Origin: Galbula dea | Lineage: Eukaryota; Chordata; Aves; Piciformes; Galbulidae | DNA length: 64,000 nucleotides | NCBI GenBank assembly: GCA_013399015.1 | Contig: VWZX01009005.1 | Span: forward strand, 1,696,716 to 1,760,715 | Direction of reading: 5' to 3' | Shown here: positions 1-12,500 of the stretch, one piece after another | Numbering within the stretch: the stretch's first letter is position 1 | Layout of the letters: every line of letters starts with the position of its first letter | The notes under the pieces: model-generated | What the model was told of the DNA's origin: nothing | What the model saw: the letters and a program-made list of their open reading frames with translations, nothing else | Databases searched by the model: none | Position numbers and translations under genes: made by a program

Positions 1-421
1 GAATTAAGTGCTGTTAGTGCACTGACAGTTGTAGGTGAATTTTTCTTAATCCTATATTAAAAGGCAAGAATAACAGTAGTTGCATCTGGGTATGTGGTAC
101 TGGAAAAATCTTAAATTGTGAGACAAAATTAAATCATACTTTCTGCTTTGTACTTCTCCTTAAAAAAAACATAGATCAAGTCCTGGAGATAATGTAAAAT
201 GTTTTCTGCTTCCTTTCCTGATACTGTTTTAAGTGCCTTGAATAATTTAAGTGCTTTGAATGAATTCAAAGACGAATAGGCATTAAATAAAAAGATATGT
301 ACAGATTTTAAATAGAAGACAAATCTGAACTCTCCTGTCTTTAGTTGTGGCTTGCAAAGAGTAAAACAGCTCATAGTAAAGAAAGCCCTGAGGTAACTAA
401 TTCTTTCTGCTGTAATTTCAG
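1..421 (+). other. RYR2 intron before E1 (3' end)
   Basis: AT-rich intron sequence ending in the E1 acceptor. No repeat or exon recognised. Confidence 0.9.
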
Positions 422-543
422 GTTGTGCTTCCTTTGATTGATCAGTATTTTAAAAACCATCGCCTGTATTTCTTATCTGCAGCAAGTAGGCCTCTCAGCA
501 GTGGAGGCCATGCCTCTAATAAAGAGAAAGAAATGGTGACAAG
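422..543 (+). CDS. RYR2: RYR2 exon E1
   Basis: 122 nt, entering at phase 0 and leaving two bases (AG) of a Ser codon. The acceptor is tgtaatttcag and the donor gtaaaa. It encodes VVLPLIDQYFKNHRLYFLSA through SNKEKEMVT, part of the helical bridging solenoid of the cytoplasmic shell. The residues are nearly identical to mammalian RYR2 as recalled. This is the first exon seen; the upstream exon is outside the window. Confidence 0.95.
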
Positions 544-3500
544 GTAAAACTTAAAATTACTGATGTGTATGTATATGTATGTTTGTCATTAAACAGAAAG
601 AGTTGATTGTAGAAAAGTGAGAAGTGGGAGGCAGAAAATTATTTTGATAAACACACAGATTAAACTTGTTTCACTTTCTTTTCCTGTTAGAAAAAAGTCC
701 TTGCATTATATGAGGAGAGGAATACAAAGTTATGATTATGTGCAGTTTTAAAGGTAGTTATGATGATATCAGCATGCAAGGAACTTAAATGTGGCATTAT
801 GTGCAACAATAGATTAGTTGCACAGTCTGTGGCACCGACCATAAAACTGTGTATCAGTTTTCACTGTTAGAAACAGGTATACACTGAAATCATTATTCCT
901 GCAAAATTTTGTGGTAGATTTAAAAGCCAAACTTATTTATAACTGAGTTTCAATGAGTAGCATTATTGTTATCCACCATAAAAAGTAAAGATGAGTTAGA
1001 TTGTTTCTGCTCTTTGGTTTTCTAAATAGTGATAGCAGTAGTAAGATGACAGAAATATCCACTTAACCCTTTTTCTGAAGTCATCTGTTTTTAGACCATC
1101 TCTCTAAGATATGTTTTCACTTAATCTCACTTCTGATTGCCTTGAAACCCATACTTACCACTTAGTAAGGTGAACTATAAGCTTTACACAGGACCTACTG
1201 CATACCTGTAAGGTACAGAGATCATGGTGTCATCTGTTATTGGGTACTGAACCATGCAAAACTGGATTGCTGTTCTTTGAGGCTGACAGCCAACTGATGG
1301 TCATACAGACTTGCAGGGTTTGCAATATTGTGTGAATGCTGAGTGAAGTTTCTAGCAACAGTACTAGGTGTAAATAAGTAATGGCTGTCTTGACCCTGTG
1401 TTATCTCTCAGACTAATTGAATCTGGCAGCTTGGCTAAATGACATTCTTCAAAGAATTAAAAAACTCTATCAAAATGCATGCATCTAGGTAATTTTCCAC
1501 TTTGTTAGCTGCTGGTTTTCTGTCTGTGATGTCCTGAATAACAATATTTTCACAGTTATGAAGTCACACCAGTACACCCCATACTTTTGGAATATATCAA
1601 ACCTGGATCTGTCAACATATGTGCTCCCTAGATTCAGGACTTCTGGACATATACTGTCTAGCTGTGCAAGATTCCTGAAAATGTAGCCCAGCAAAAAGAT
1701 GAGAGCTGCTGCCATATGTAGAGTTACCCAATATCTGCAAGTGTCAGCCAAAGAGAAGCAAACACATACAAAAACCCTTGGATGAATGATAGCTATAACC
1801 AATGCTGTTGAACAGTTTATTTCTTATTTATCAAAATCCAAAGACTGTAGAAACTACATTATATGATCCATTTTCTAAAGGGTTGTTTGGGGCCATTTTA
1901 GTAGAACCAAAGCATGTTTTGTGTTGTGTGGGGTTGTTTTTGTTTTGGTTGTTTCTTGTTTGGTTTTGTTGTTGTTGTTTTGTTGGGTGATTTGGTTTGG
2001 GGTTTTTTGTTCAGTCTTCCCCCACCCCCAATATTGTAAGGTGTTTGTCAAAGCTGAATATTGGATTTTCTGTTGCATTCCCCCTTTGTTTTTTTCTGTG
2101 TGCAACTCGTGCATAGGATTTTTTTCAAACTAAGGGTGGTCCTTGGCTGCTTTCTTTTCCCAGTGAAGATAAGCTTGCATTCCTTAAGCTATGGAAGAGT
2201 ATAATTTTGGGTGCTGATAATGCAATGATAGTGTTAACAAGTGCAATAACCATTCTGTGTTCAACGAATACATTAAATCCAGATATATATTCTGGGAAAG
2301 TATAGGTTAGATGCCCTCCTGGAATATGGTGGCAATATATTCTATCTTATTTGTAACCAGCCTCTTTAGGACTGGGCTTTTCTTTGCATTTCACATCCAT
2401 TAGACCATCTTACAAGTCCTTGTACTATTGCAGTTGTATAAAATTATTTCTGGACATGAATCTAAGTGCTGGGCATTTGGATATGTTTGTTTCTTTATTT
2501 AACTTAAGCTAATTAGACTGGAGATAATAGGTTCATTCTGAGTTAGTGAAAACATAGAATCTGCTGAATGATACCATCAGTTGCATAACATTTGTGTGTT
2601 AGAATATAAGGTTGTGAGCTATTTCATGTCTTCATTAGGTTAATATGATGCTAATATGCTTCTGTACAGCTTTGCCTGTTGGACTGGGTGAAACAAGATC
2701 CTCATAAAAGTATATGTATTATATGTCAGCCTCACAGAATAAAAAGTGAGCAGAGATCCCTGAAGATGAACCAACCAGTCTCAGTTCTAAAACAGAGCAG
2801 TTGCTAATGCTGTAGTGGTTCACTGTGCACTGGCAAATAAGCTGGATTCAATGCCACATTAACCTGGCTGTTCTGATTCTGGACATAAATGTTTCCATTT
2901 GACACCATGCTGTTGCCTGTCAATGGAACAACATGTTCAGATCTCATCCATAAACTGTGCAGACAGGCTTATGGTGTCTTTTGCTTTTAAATCAGAGGTT
3001 GATAACTAGCCTGTGTGCCTACTAATTAAATACCTTACCAAAATGACATGATACTGTTCATGTCATTTATAGCAGATGAGGGGTTTTGTAACATAAAAGG
3101 TAACACCAAAATCGATGTTGCCCTCAGAGAAAATTTTCAGACTGAACTGGATCATGAAGATTGAGCTAGCCCCTCTTAAGTCCAGAGGCAAGGTCAATTT
3201 GGGTAGGGCATTGTGCTTCTGCTCCTAGGAATGAACAGAAAACTTCACAGTTCTGAATGGGGAACTGCTCATCATCACAGGAAGTAATTGAAATTCAATA
3301 ATTGATCATATCCATTTTGGTTGTTTCTTGACCATGTAAGAGGCTATTTCTTATGCGAACTATGTTCTAAAAGCAATGTATTTGAAAAGAAATTCTCACT
3401 GTGTTCAAGATAACAAGATCCAAATTTGGTTAGTTAAACATTTAGCATCAAACATTTCAATTAATCTAATTCCCTTACTTTTTATTTTCAAATTGTCAGT

Positions 3501-6500
3501 GGTATCCTGAATAGCAAACTGACCACATTTTACTTCTTAAAGCTTTGGTTGTTATTTCCTTGTGGATTATCATGTAGGACGCTTACGTATTAATTAGCTT
3601 TGCTTTTAATTTTTTTGTTGTTGTTGTTTCTTTACTTGTAATATGTGCTTATTTAACCATGTTTAAGGATATGCACTTTAAAACTTTCTTTAGTACTCTG
3701 TCCCACATTCTGCTCAGATAATTGATTCTTTCTGCGTGACATCATGTTGCTTTTCCTGCTCATATATCAGCTGTTATTTTTTTCTTTCTTCTCTCCCCCC
3801 TCCCACCCTTATTTTTTTCCCCCCTTCTCTTCTCTTCTATTTTTCTTTTGTCTTCAGCCTGTTCTGCAAACTTGGAGTTCTTGTCAGGCATAGGATTTCA
3901 CTGTTTGGTAAGGAGACCCTTGACAAATACTAGCATGGCCACCACTTGGTTTTCTTTGCCATTTTTGCATTGTGTTACGTGCTGCTTGGTTGCATGTTGC
4001 ATGGCTGCATGGCTGAAACACATGGTCTTCACAGACCAGTAATTGTTTAGGCTAGCAGATCACAGAATTTATTATATAAACTAAAAAGCTTTTGGAGTTA
4101 TCAGTTTGGGGGTTTTGTTTTGCTTTCCTCATGTGTTAACTAATATCTGGATTTCATTACCCTACCAAAGAATTTTGCTGAGTTAATTAAAATTACTACT
4201 TTGTTATTTTATTCTCAATTGTTTGGAAAAGCAGAGCATCAGAACTGCACATTTGAATTGGAAAATCATTAAGGAAAACCTGTAGTGGGCTGAAATGCTT
4301 AATTATGCTCTGTGGAATTCTTAACTATTCCCAGATGTGCTTGACTCCACATACGCATGTGTACTATCTTTCTGGTATCATGTGAATCTGGCAGGAGCTC
4401 AGTGTTTGTCTTATGCCATGTGAAAATTCCTTAATTAAAGTCAGTTTGAAGTCTTTATCAAGTGCATACCTTTCATTAATGGTGTAGCACAGACATTTAC
4501 TCTGCAATTTTTTCCTATGCCTTGGAGAAAGGATAGGTGAAATAGTATATCCTAGCCTATGCAGCTGCTATGATGGATGCATTGCAAAATTCAACATTCA
4601 TGAACATACCTAATTGGGTAATTAGCTAGCAAACTAGAATCTGATGAAGATAACATGCATCTAACTCAATTCCTACATATTTTATTCAATTTGAAGGGAA
4701 GGAAGTCACTTGCTGCAGCAGTGCGGTGTTTAAAAAGCTTACAGACCGTTCTGAAAGCCATTAAGCTAAGAAGAAAGATCGGAAGTTATTTTGGGATATC
4801 GCTTTTAAGTGGTTTTTGGGATGAGCTGAGTGGAGTTGCCTGTAAAGCCAAAAGATCATAGGCGGAATGGAGTAATTTCTGCAGCTTGGCACTGTTGCAG
4901 CTTTTTCTGAAGGGTGGAGTATGCCACAAGTGTACACATAAGCTCTGGTTTATACCCTAGGTTGGTTCTTCAAAGAATGAACTAGCTCAGGTATACTATC
5001 AAAATTTTGCCAATCTGTTTTGTTACTATGTGAATTTGTTTTGCTGACTTTTCTTCTAAAATGAGTAATAGTTGAAGTTAAAAAAAATCTAACTCAATGT
5101 AACTTTCTTCAGTACTAAAGAAAACAGTTTTCCCATTCCGTGTCTCAAATTGCTTATTTCCTGTTGTTTGGCTAGGTTCAGGTTGCAGAAGGAGACAAGT
5201 CAGATGTGATCAGATGAGAGTGTGCACTATAGCTACACTTTGGTTTTTAACTCTTCCTAGTGTACAATAACTAAGAGAATACAAAATCTTTATGCCAGCA
5301 CAGAAGTGCACTGCAGTTCTTCCATGAGTTATGACAAGGTCACCATAAGACTTTGGAGCATGATTGTTTACTGTCGACCTACTAATTCAAGTCAAAGTCA
5401 CCCTACAGTTTGCCTTAACTTGACAGTGAGTTAGGAAACATGATTAAGAGAATTGCACTTACTCCAGCAAAGACAAAGCCTATGTAGAGCAGGGAAAATG
5501 CTCATGAGGACAGCCTCTGAGCACAGCAGGGGCCTAGAAAGCTATTTGTGCATTTTGGAGGCATCTTGAATGAGTGAGAGTTGCTTGATAATGTCCTTTA
5601 TTTAGATAATATATTTAGTGAGGAGAACACCTCATGGCTATATTATAGCAAATATCTCCAGACAGCAAAATGCTATACACTTTTGCTGTATAGATATTTT
5701 AAATTACTGTGAATTTGGATGGTACTTCTGAAGATACAGCTGCATGCATGAAAGTCATTAGTAAAAGTTGAGTAGCTTAAGCTGTATATGGAAGTCTTGA
5801 TAAAATGGGAAATTAAGCATGCAAGTCTTCCAGAGTGAATTTAAATAGTAAATTGTATAGGATATCTGAGTGTCACTGAGATTATGGAATTGAAATGCAG
5901 CATGGAATTATTTATTTATGCTGTGAAATTAGATTTTGGCCCCAGTAATTTACTCTGAGAGCTGTAGCTGTGCATCAGTAAGACTGCATTGATTTACTTT
6001 TATTATTTTTAGTGGGCACAATTTGAAAGATTTTAGTGAGTAATTTTGGTGTATTGAGCACTTAAATTTATATTTTCTCTATTTAAAAAATGAATTTCTA
6101 TGACAAGTTTGATACACTTTTTATGTTGACTAAATCTCCATTGAGGTATTCTTTCTATAGAAGTATGTAAGTAGTTTAAAAAAATAAAGAAATCTTCATG
6201 TTGGTAATACAGACCCATGTAATCTGAAACAAAAATTAGCTGGGTGATACATCAGGTAAGAAAGGTCTGCTTTTGCTTACTCATTCTTGGGAACTTAAAA
6301 GAAATTAATTAAAGGAGTTCCTAAAAAGAAACAAAAGACCTTCTCTGCCTAATGACATCCTGAATTTGTGTCTTTCCAGGAAGGCATCCTGGAATCAATA
6401 CCCATAGCACTTTCACTATACAGCACAAGTTCTTCCCTCTTAATATAATAGTACAGGTTTCTAAATATCTCAGACTGCACCTCAGATTCTTAAAGAAATT

Positions 6501-9500
6501 TATTTGTGCAGTTCATAGGATCAATTACATTTGTAATACATGCTGAACGGTGATCTAACCATCAACCCAGCATTTACACTAGCTCCTGGGATACTTTTAG
6601 CCTAAAACCTCTTGAACTCATGTGGTTTAGTATTTGTATATATTGAGCCTCTGTTGTTTTGGGTTGTGTGAAGGGTTCCTTAAAGGAACAGCTCTTGTTT
6701 CATTTTTTTTTTATCCAATTGATCTGTGCTTATCACCAGCTCTTCTTTCATGTTGTTACAGAGTTTTACATGCTGCACATTCATTTCTACATCAGTGTGT
6801 TCAGTAGCTAGTTTTCAGGCTTTGGAAAGTCAAGAACATTTTTAATTAATAAAAAAGGATTTTTTTTTTTAATTTAATGAAGATATATATATATAAAACA
6901 GGCTGTGAAATATTTGATATAGTAATAAAACTAGTTTCATTAGAATACCCCTCTTTGTAGGTTTCATAACTCAGTTTAAATAAAAGATGGCCTACTGAAA
7001 TTGACTTCCAACCTCAGGTGAGAAGAAAACTGATTTTTGAAATGTTCAATTTAAAAGGGTTTTTTTGTGGCATTTTAAGTAAAATGTTTCAAAGTGCTTT
7101 TTTTTTGGTGGATTTTTGTTTTAGAAACACAGTGTAAACAACTAAATTCATGGCATTGAACAAAAACAAGGCACAGAATTTCCACTGAACCTAAACCTGT
7201 CTTTCACAGCAAATTATTGCATTTTCTAAGATTCTGTTACAAATCCTATCCAAAGGAGACATTCCAGAAAAGAAGTTTCATGATAATTTGAAAGTCTACT
7301 TTTAGTGTTACATGAATAGAACTGGACAAACTCTAGTATGTCAGTCAGATTAGATTGAAAGTGGCAGCATCTGTCATGATCACTGAATTCTGCTTTGATA
7401 TCCCAATCTGTGGAACCAACCACACTGCTATATCTGCTATGGGTATATGCCTAAAGCTTGTCTGGTTTTCAGAATAACTAGAATTTCTGACCCTTCCATC
7501 TGGTTGCAGCATATGAAGTACCTGATTCCTGATAAATAGGTGGCTTTTGAAATGTGTCTACTTGTTATGAATAGATTGACAATGTAAATATTCAGGGAAC
7601 TTTAGCTAGTATCTCTTTGCTGTAGTGTGCAGTGCATACACATCTGCATGATGAATGTTAAGGTACTATTTCATGACAGTCTAATCCTCAGTCTAAGTCT
7701 GGGTTGCTTTGAGGCTTCCCTCCATCCCTGCTGTCCTTAGCACAGTCCTGCACTGTTGTCTTCATCAACACTGGCATTCATATCACTAGAGCAGTAAAAT
7801 AGTAAGGGGAAAAAAAAAAAAACAACTGACAAAAACTTAGTCCTTTGGGGTGGTGTTTTTTGATAGGATTTTTTTTTAGGTCACCTTAGCTTTCTCATCT
7901 ACTCCCTATATTATTGCATGATCACCAGTGCCCAGTGGAAAGAAGCCTGGCTAGATGCAGCTACAAAAGCTGTGGTTCAGGTTTGTTTCATCTACTGTGG
8001 GTAAACACAAGAATAATTTGATGTGCAGAACAATATAGGTATAATATTTGATGTGCAGAACAATAGGTTGTGGAGGCCCCATCCCTGGCAGTGTTTAAGG
8101 CCAGGCTGGATGTGGCCCTGGATGACCTGGTCTAGTGCATGTGGCGTCCCTGCCCATGGCAGGGGGGTTGGAACCAGATAATCTTTAAGGTCCCTTCCAA
8201 CCTGAGCCATTCTATGATTCTAATATTCTCAGTGCTGGAATAAACTTCTCACTGCTTCTGTGAAATTCTTTTTATTTCACCAAAAGTTGCTAGTTTTACT
8301 TTCATTTTTGCCTATATTTTCAAGTGAAAGAACCACCAGTGAGAAAGTATAGTACACTGTGTGCAGATGACAGCATTTTCAGAAATCTGTCTTATCTTAA
8401 ACATTCAATTTGTTTCTTTTTTGTTATTGGAAACTTTAAGTATTTAGAGAAGCAGGAAAAAGTATTCTCATTTTTGCAGAGATGTAGATATTTTAAAATT
8501 AATAAATATATTAAATAAGTCTGTGTAGCCTAAGTCTGTCCTGGATTTAAAAGGTGAACTTAGAATGGGCTTGTACATAACAACATCTTGGGATGTACAT
8601 ATGCATAGATAGGTGATTGCAAAAAAACCAAAAAATGATTATAGGAGATGCATATTATGTCAGAGACTCTTACTCATGTGGGCCACACCTGATCCTGCTA
8701 TAAATGGCTGCAGCTTGTTGGTAACACCAGGGAACTAACTAACCTTTTTGATTTATATAAATGTTTTCTTCCTGCAAGAGCAGCTTGTGAAATTTAACAG
8801 CTTTTGTGTTGTTGAATGGGGGAAGATAAATGTTCAGATAAATTTGAATCAATTAAAGCAAATTTATGGAACTTAAATGAAAACCAGACAATACACTGCA
8901 GCAATAATTAACCCCACATTTAAGTGCTTTCATCTTGACTGCCTTAGCTATTTGATGAGAGATGCTTTACTGCCTCTAGGTAGTGCATTTGTGTAAACAA
9001 GGCTAAGACAACAAACTGCATGTTTTTTAACTTGACTGTTAAAATTGTGGAGGAGTTCAATTGCTCTTCTGCTACATCATTTACCCTCTCATTAAAATCA
9101 GAGATACAGGTAGCAGAGTGTAGGTATGCTATGCATTATGCTCAGCTAAATTGGTTGATAATTTTCCTCCCTGTTTAGGAAATGATGCAACATCAATAGT
9201 CAACTGTCTTCACATACTGGGCCAGACCTTGGATGCAAGGTAATGCTTAAGTGATTTTGTTTGTACTTTAGAGAATAGACTAAAGAAATAAAGTCCTGTA
9301 AGATTTGGGCTACCTGTGTAAGGTTACAGAACTTCAAAATTTCAGAAGTTATAGTTCTATTCCTATTGCAAAATAGGTTAATTACTAGTTAATTTCTAAT
9401 GAGTGGCAGGACCGTACTTGTGCATTACACTTTCAACTTCAGTTTGGGCCAGTGGTGTTCCCAGTGGTGTCCAGGAACAGCTTACTGTTAGTTCATATGA

Positions 9501-12500
9501 TTTTAATCATGTGACAGTCTCAAAACCACAGTAACATTAGAAATATTTTATTCTTTTGCTCAAACTGTTTAATCAAAAAATTCAGAAGTTAATTGCACAT
9601 GGAGTGCAGTTCATCTCACTTACAGAGTATCTTCATTGCAAAATTAATTGACGTTCTAATTTAAACAAAAAGCCCTTAGGGAATCCTGCTGTGGCAGGGG
9701 GGTTGGACTAGATCTTTCAAGGTCCCTTCCAACTCCTAATATTCTGTGATTCTGTGATTTATATCAAATTCAGTGGTACTTTTAAGTTCCATTGAGTTTT
9801 TTGAGCCAATGTGAAGTTTATGGATGAGACAGTCTTGAAATATTGGAGGGTAATATGTTGCTTTTCATTAGCTGTACAGTCAGCTATCTGTGCCAACAGT
9901 TGATTTTTAGATCTTTGCAGTTGTGAAATAAAACATCATAGTTTAAACTGCTTCTGTGGAAATTTAGGATAAGTTTTTTCACTTTGCATTTATTCTCAAA
10001 GAACTGACTGGCTTACATACAGGTAGCCCTTTCTCTTAGTACCTTCACAGTGGCTGAAATGAACAAATTTTACTTTCCACCTGCTATGAGGTAGAGTTAA
10101 TCATGGTCATTAAAATGGCTCAGCTGTTGCATGGTAATGCTTTATGTCCAATATCTTGGGAGTTCTGTCGTAGGTTGTCCATGCTCTCTGCAATCACATA
10201 GATGAAGTACAGATACAGGTGGAGGCCACCAATTGCAGCTCTTGGTAGAGATATAAAAATAGTTCCAGGTGAGGATTAAGGACATTCATGGAGGCTTCAT
10301 GCAAGCTTGAATATATTGCCATTGAAGAAGTCTATATTCAGTCTGTAAAACAAACTGGACTGTTATTTATTTTAGGAAAGAATTTAACTTGAGACAGTTC
10401 TCTTCTTAGAGTCATAAATGGCAGACTTACTCATTCTTCTTTTTGTTAGGTGGGTTTTTTTCCCCTCTAAAGGCAAATGAACAATTTCATAAATTGAAAG
10501 GGACTTTATTTTCTGACCAGTAAACCAGATGAAATAGCCTTGCATTGTGCAGGATACTGATGAAACATTTTTTCAATGAGTTGTTCTGCTATGAGAAGAT
10601 TTTACTAAATGAAAAGATGAAAGTTTTTTCTTCAGATTCTTTTTGATGTATGTCATATGAGCCAAGAACAGGCTTTATTCTGTGCTTGTCTAATAGAATA
10701 TTCTCTCTTATTCTTTTTCCATACTGCATACAGGACTGTGATGAAAACTGGTCTGGAATCTGTTAAGATGGCATTGAGAGCATTTTTGGACAATGCTGCA
10801 GAGGATCTGGAGAAGACAATGGAAAATCTAAAGCAAGGCCAGTTTACACACAGCAGAAACCAGCCAAAGGGAGTTACACAAATTATTAATTATACCACGG
10901 TTGCTCTCCTGCCAGTGCTATCTTCATTATTTGAGCATATTGGACAGCACCAGTTTGGGGAAGATTTGATATGTATGTATTTTTTGGAAGTGCCATGCTA
11001 CTAAAATTTCTATAGTGACAGGTAGTAAGCACTGCTAGACTCTCAGTTCTATTAAAGAAGGATGAATTCTATGTCATTTTGACAAAATTGTCATTGATTT
11101 AATTAGATGTTTCCTGTAATTGACCTAGAACTGTCTACAGGTTTTAGTGAACTGTTTGTAAATGGTAAAGCACATATGGCTCTTACTAGAAAGTCAGAAG
11201 GTTCAATTTGGTTTATAAAAAGTTACTTTGTAGAAGTTAATTTGTCTTTGCTCTGTCTATAAATGGGGTTATACTGCCAGAATGGTATTATTCAGTCATA
11301 CCTGCACCTCAGCTCAGTTTCACTTAGTGGGGAATTTGGGTGAGTGAATCTTGGATCCTAAGGAAAAGTGAATGGAGCTCCTGAAGAATTAAGGCACCAG
11401 AAAAAGAAATGTATGTGAGACACTGTACATGAGATTTCTGTAGAGATTTCTTTAATAGCAGATTCAGTCTCCTTTATTTTCCCAAACCCAGGCTCAGAAA
11501 GACAAAATACTGCAACACACAACTTTTAATTTTATATATTTTAGGAATATATATATGTATTTAGAATTCTGTTGTCCAGACTGCACTAAAGGAGGCAGTT
11601 CTGCTCTGTATAGCTAATTCAGTTATGGAAATAATTCAGAGAAGGATCTGGAAGAAAAGATTTATCAAATTACTTTTTTTCCCCTCTTTTTAGAATCTGG
11701 AAAAATATTATTTAAAAAGAGCATTAAGAGAACTGGAGTTATAACTGGAGTTATGTTGATGGAATTTGATGTGATAACACGTAAACATCCACTTTTCTCA
11801 TATTTTAAATTATTTCCATAAAATCTAAAAGACTGTGACAGTATCCAGAAAAAGTCATCTGTGGGTTTCATGTACATCAATTGTTCATCATAAACCACTT
11901 TTTCAGACATCAACCTGTTCATGCCTTGTATAATTTTTTTATCTCTGATATTCCATGTTTAGGAACTTAATAGTTAGCTTTTGATACTTTATTACTTAAG
12001 TTGGTCTTCTTAATCAACTATTCTACATACACATGACAGGTGTCAAACACCCAATTTAAAATTGATAAACTGAGAAAAAATAATCAATTCAAATTGTACC
12101 TATTTACTTTTTCTAGAAGATAGTTGGAAAGGCTAATTTTTCCTATGCACAACTTTACATCTTGTTAAGAGGTGCTTGTCTTATTATTTGTACTACTCTG
12201 ATGACAAGCATCTTGACCTAATGCCTATACCTAGGAGCACTATTGACTGTACAAGAGTACTCTATGATGTGATCATGTACAAAGGTGGGTCAGTGTACCT
12301 GAGTTACTCTTCTTACATAAAAATACTCAACTCCAAAATGATCTGAACTAAAATCATGGTCTGGTAAAGAGCCAAGCTATGTAACTTTGATGCACTCTCT
12401 TGTAGGCTCTCCCAGCCCATTAAGTTTTATCCTATTTTACTCCCAACATTTCACTGTATGTTTGAATAAGATATTAACACTGTGAGAGAGATTAGGAAAA

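Larger units (their letters stand above)
544..3857 (+). other. RYR2 intron 1
   Basis: 3.3 kb. It holds the G/T-rich tract at 1916-2011 and the long pyrimidine tract before E2. Nothing else recognised. Confidence 0.9.
3908..9178 (+). other. RYR2 intron 2
   Basis: 5.3 kb. It holds a CpG-bearing segment of higher complexity at about 4690-4870, the tandem duplication at 8013-8067 and CR1 copy a. The rest is unremarkable AT-rich sequence. Confidence 0.9.

Noticed and set aside
10657..10733. Met-starting extension upstream of E4
   Set aside because: It is intron read-through; the AG acceptor at 10732-10733 and the phase from E3 define the exon start.
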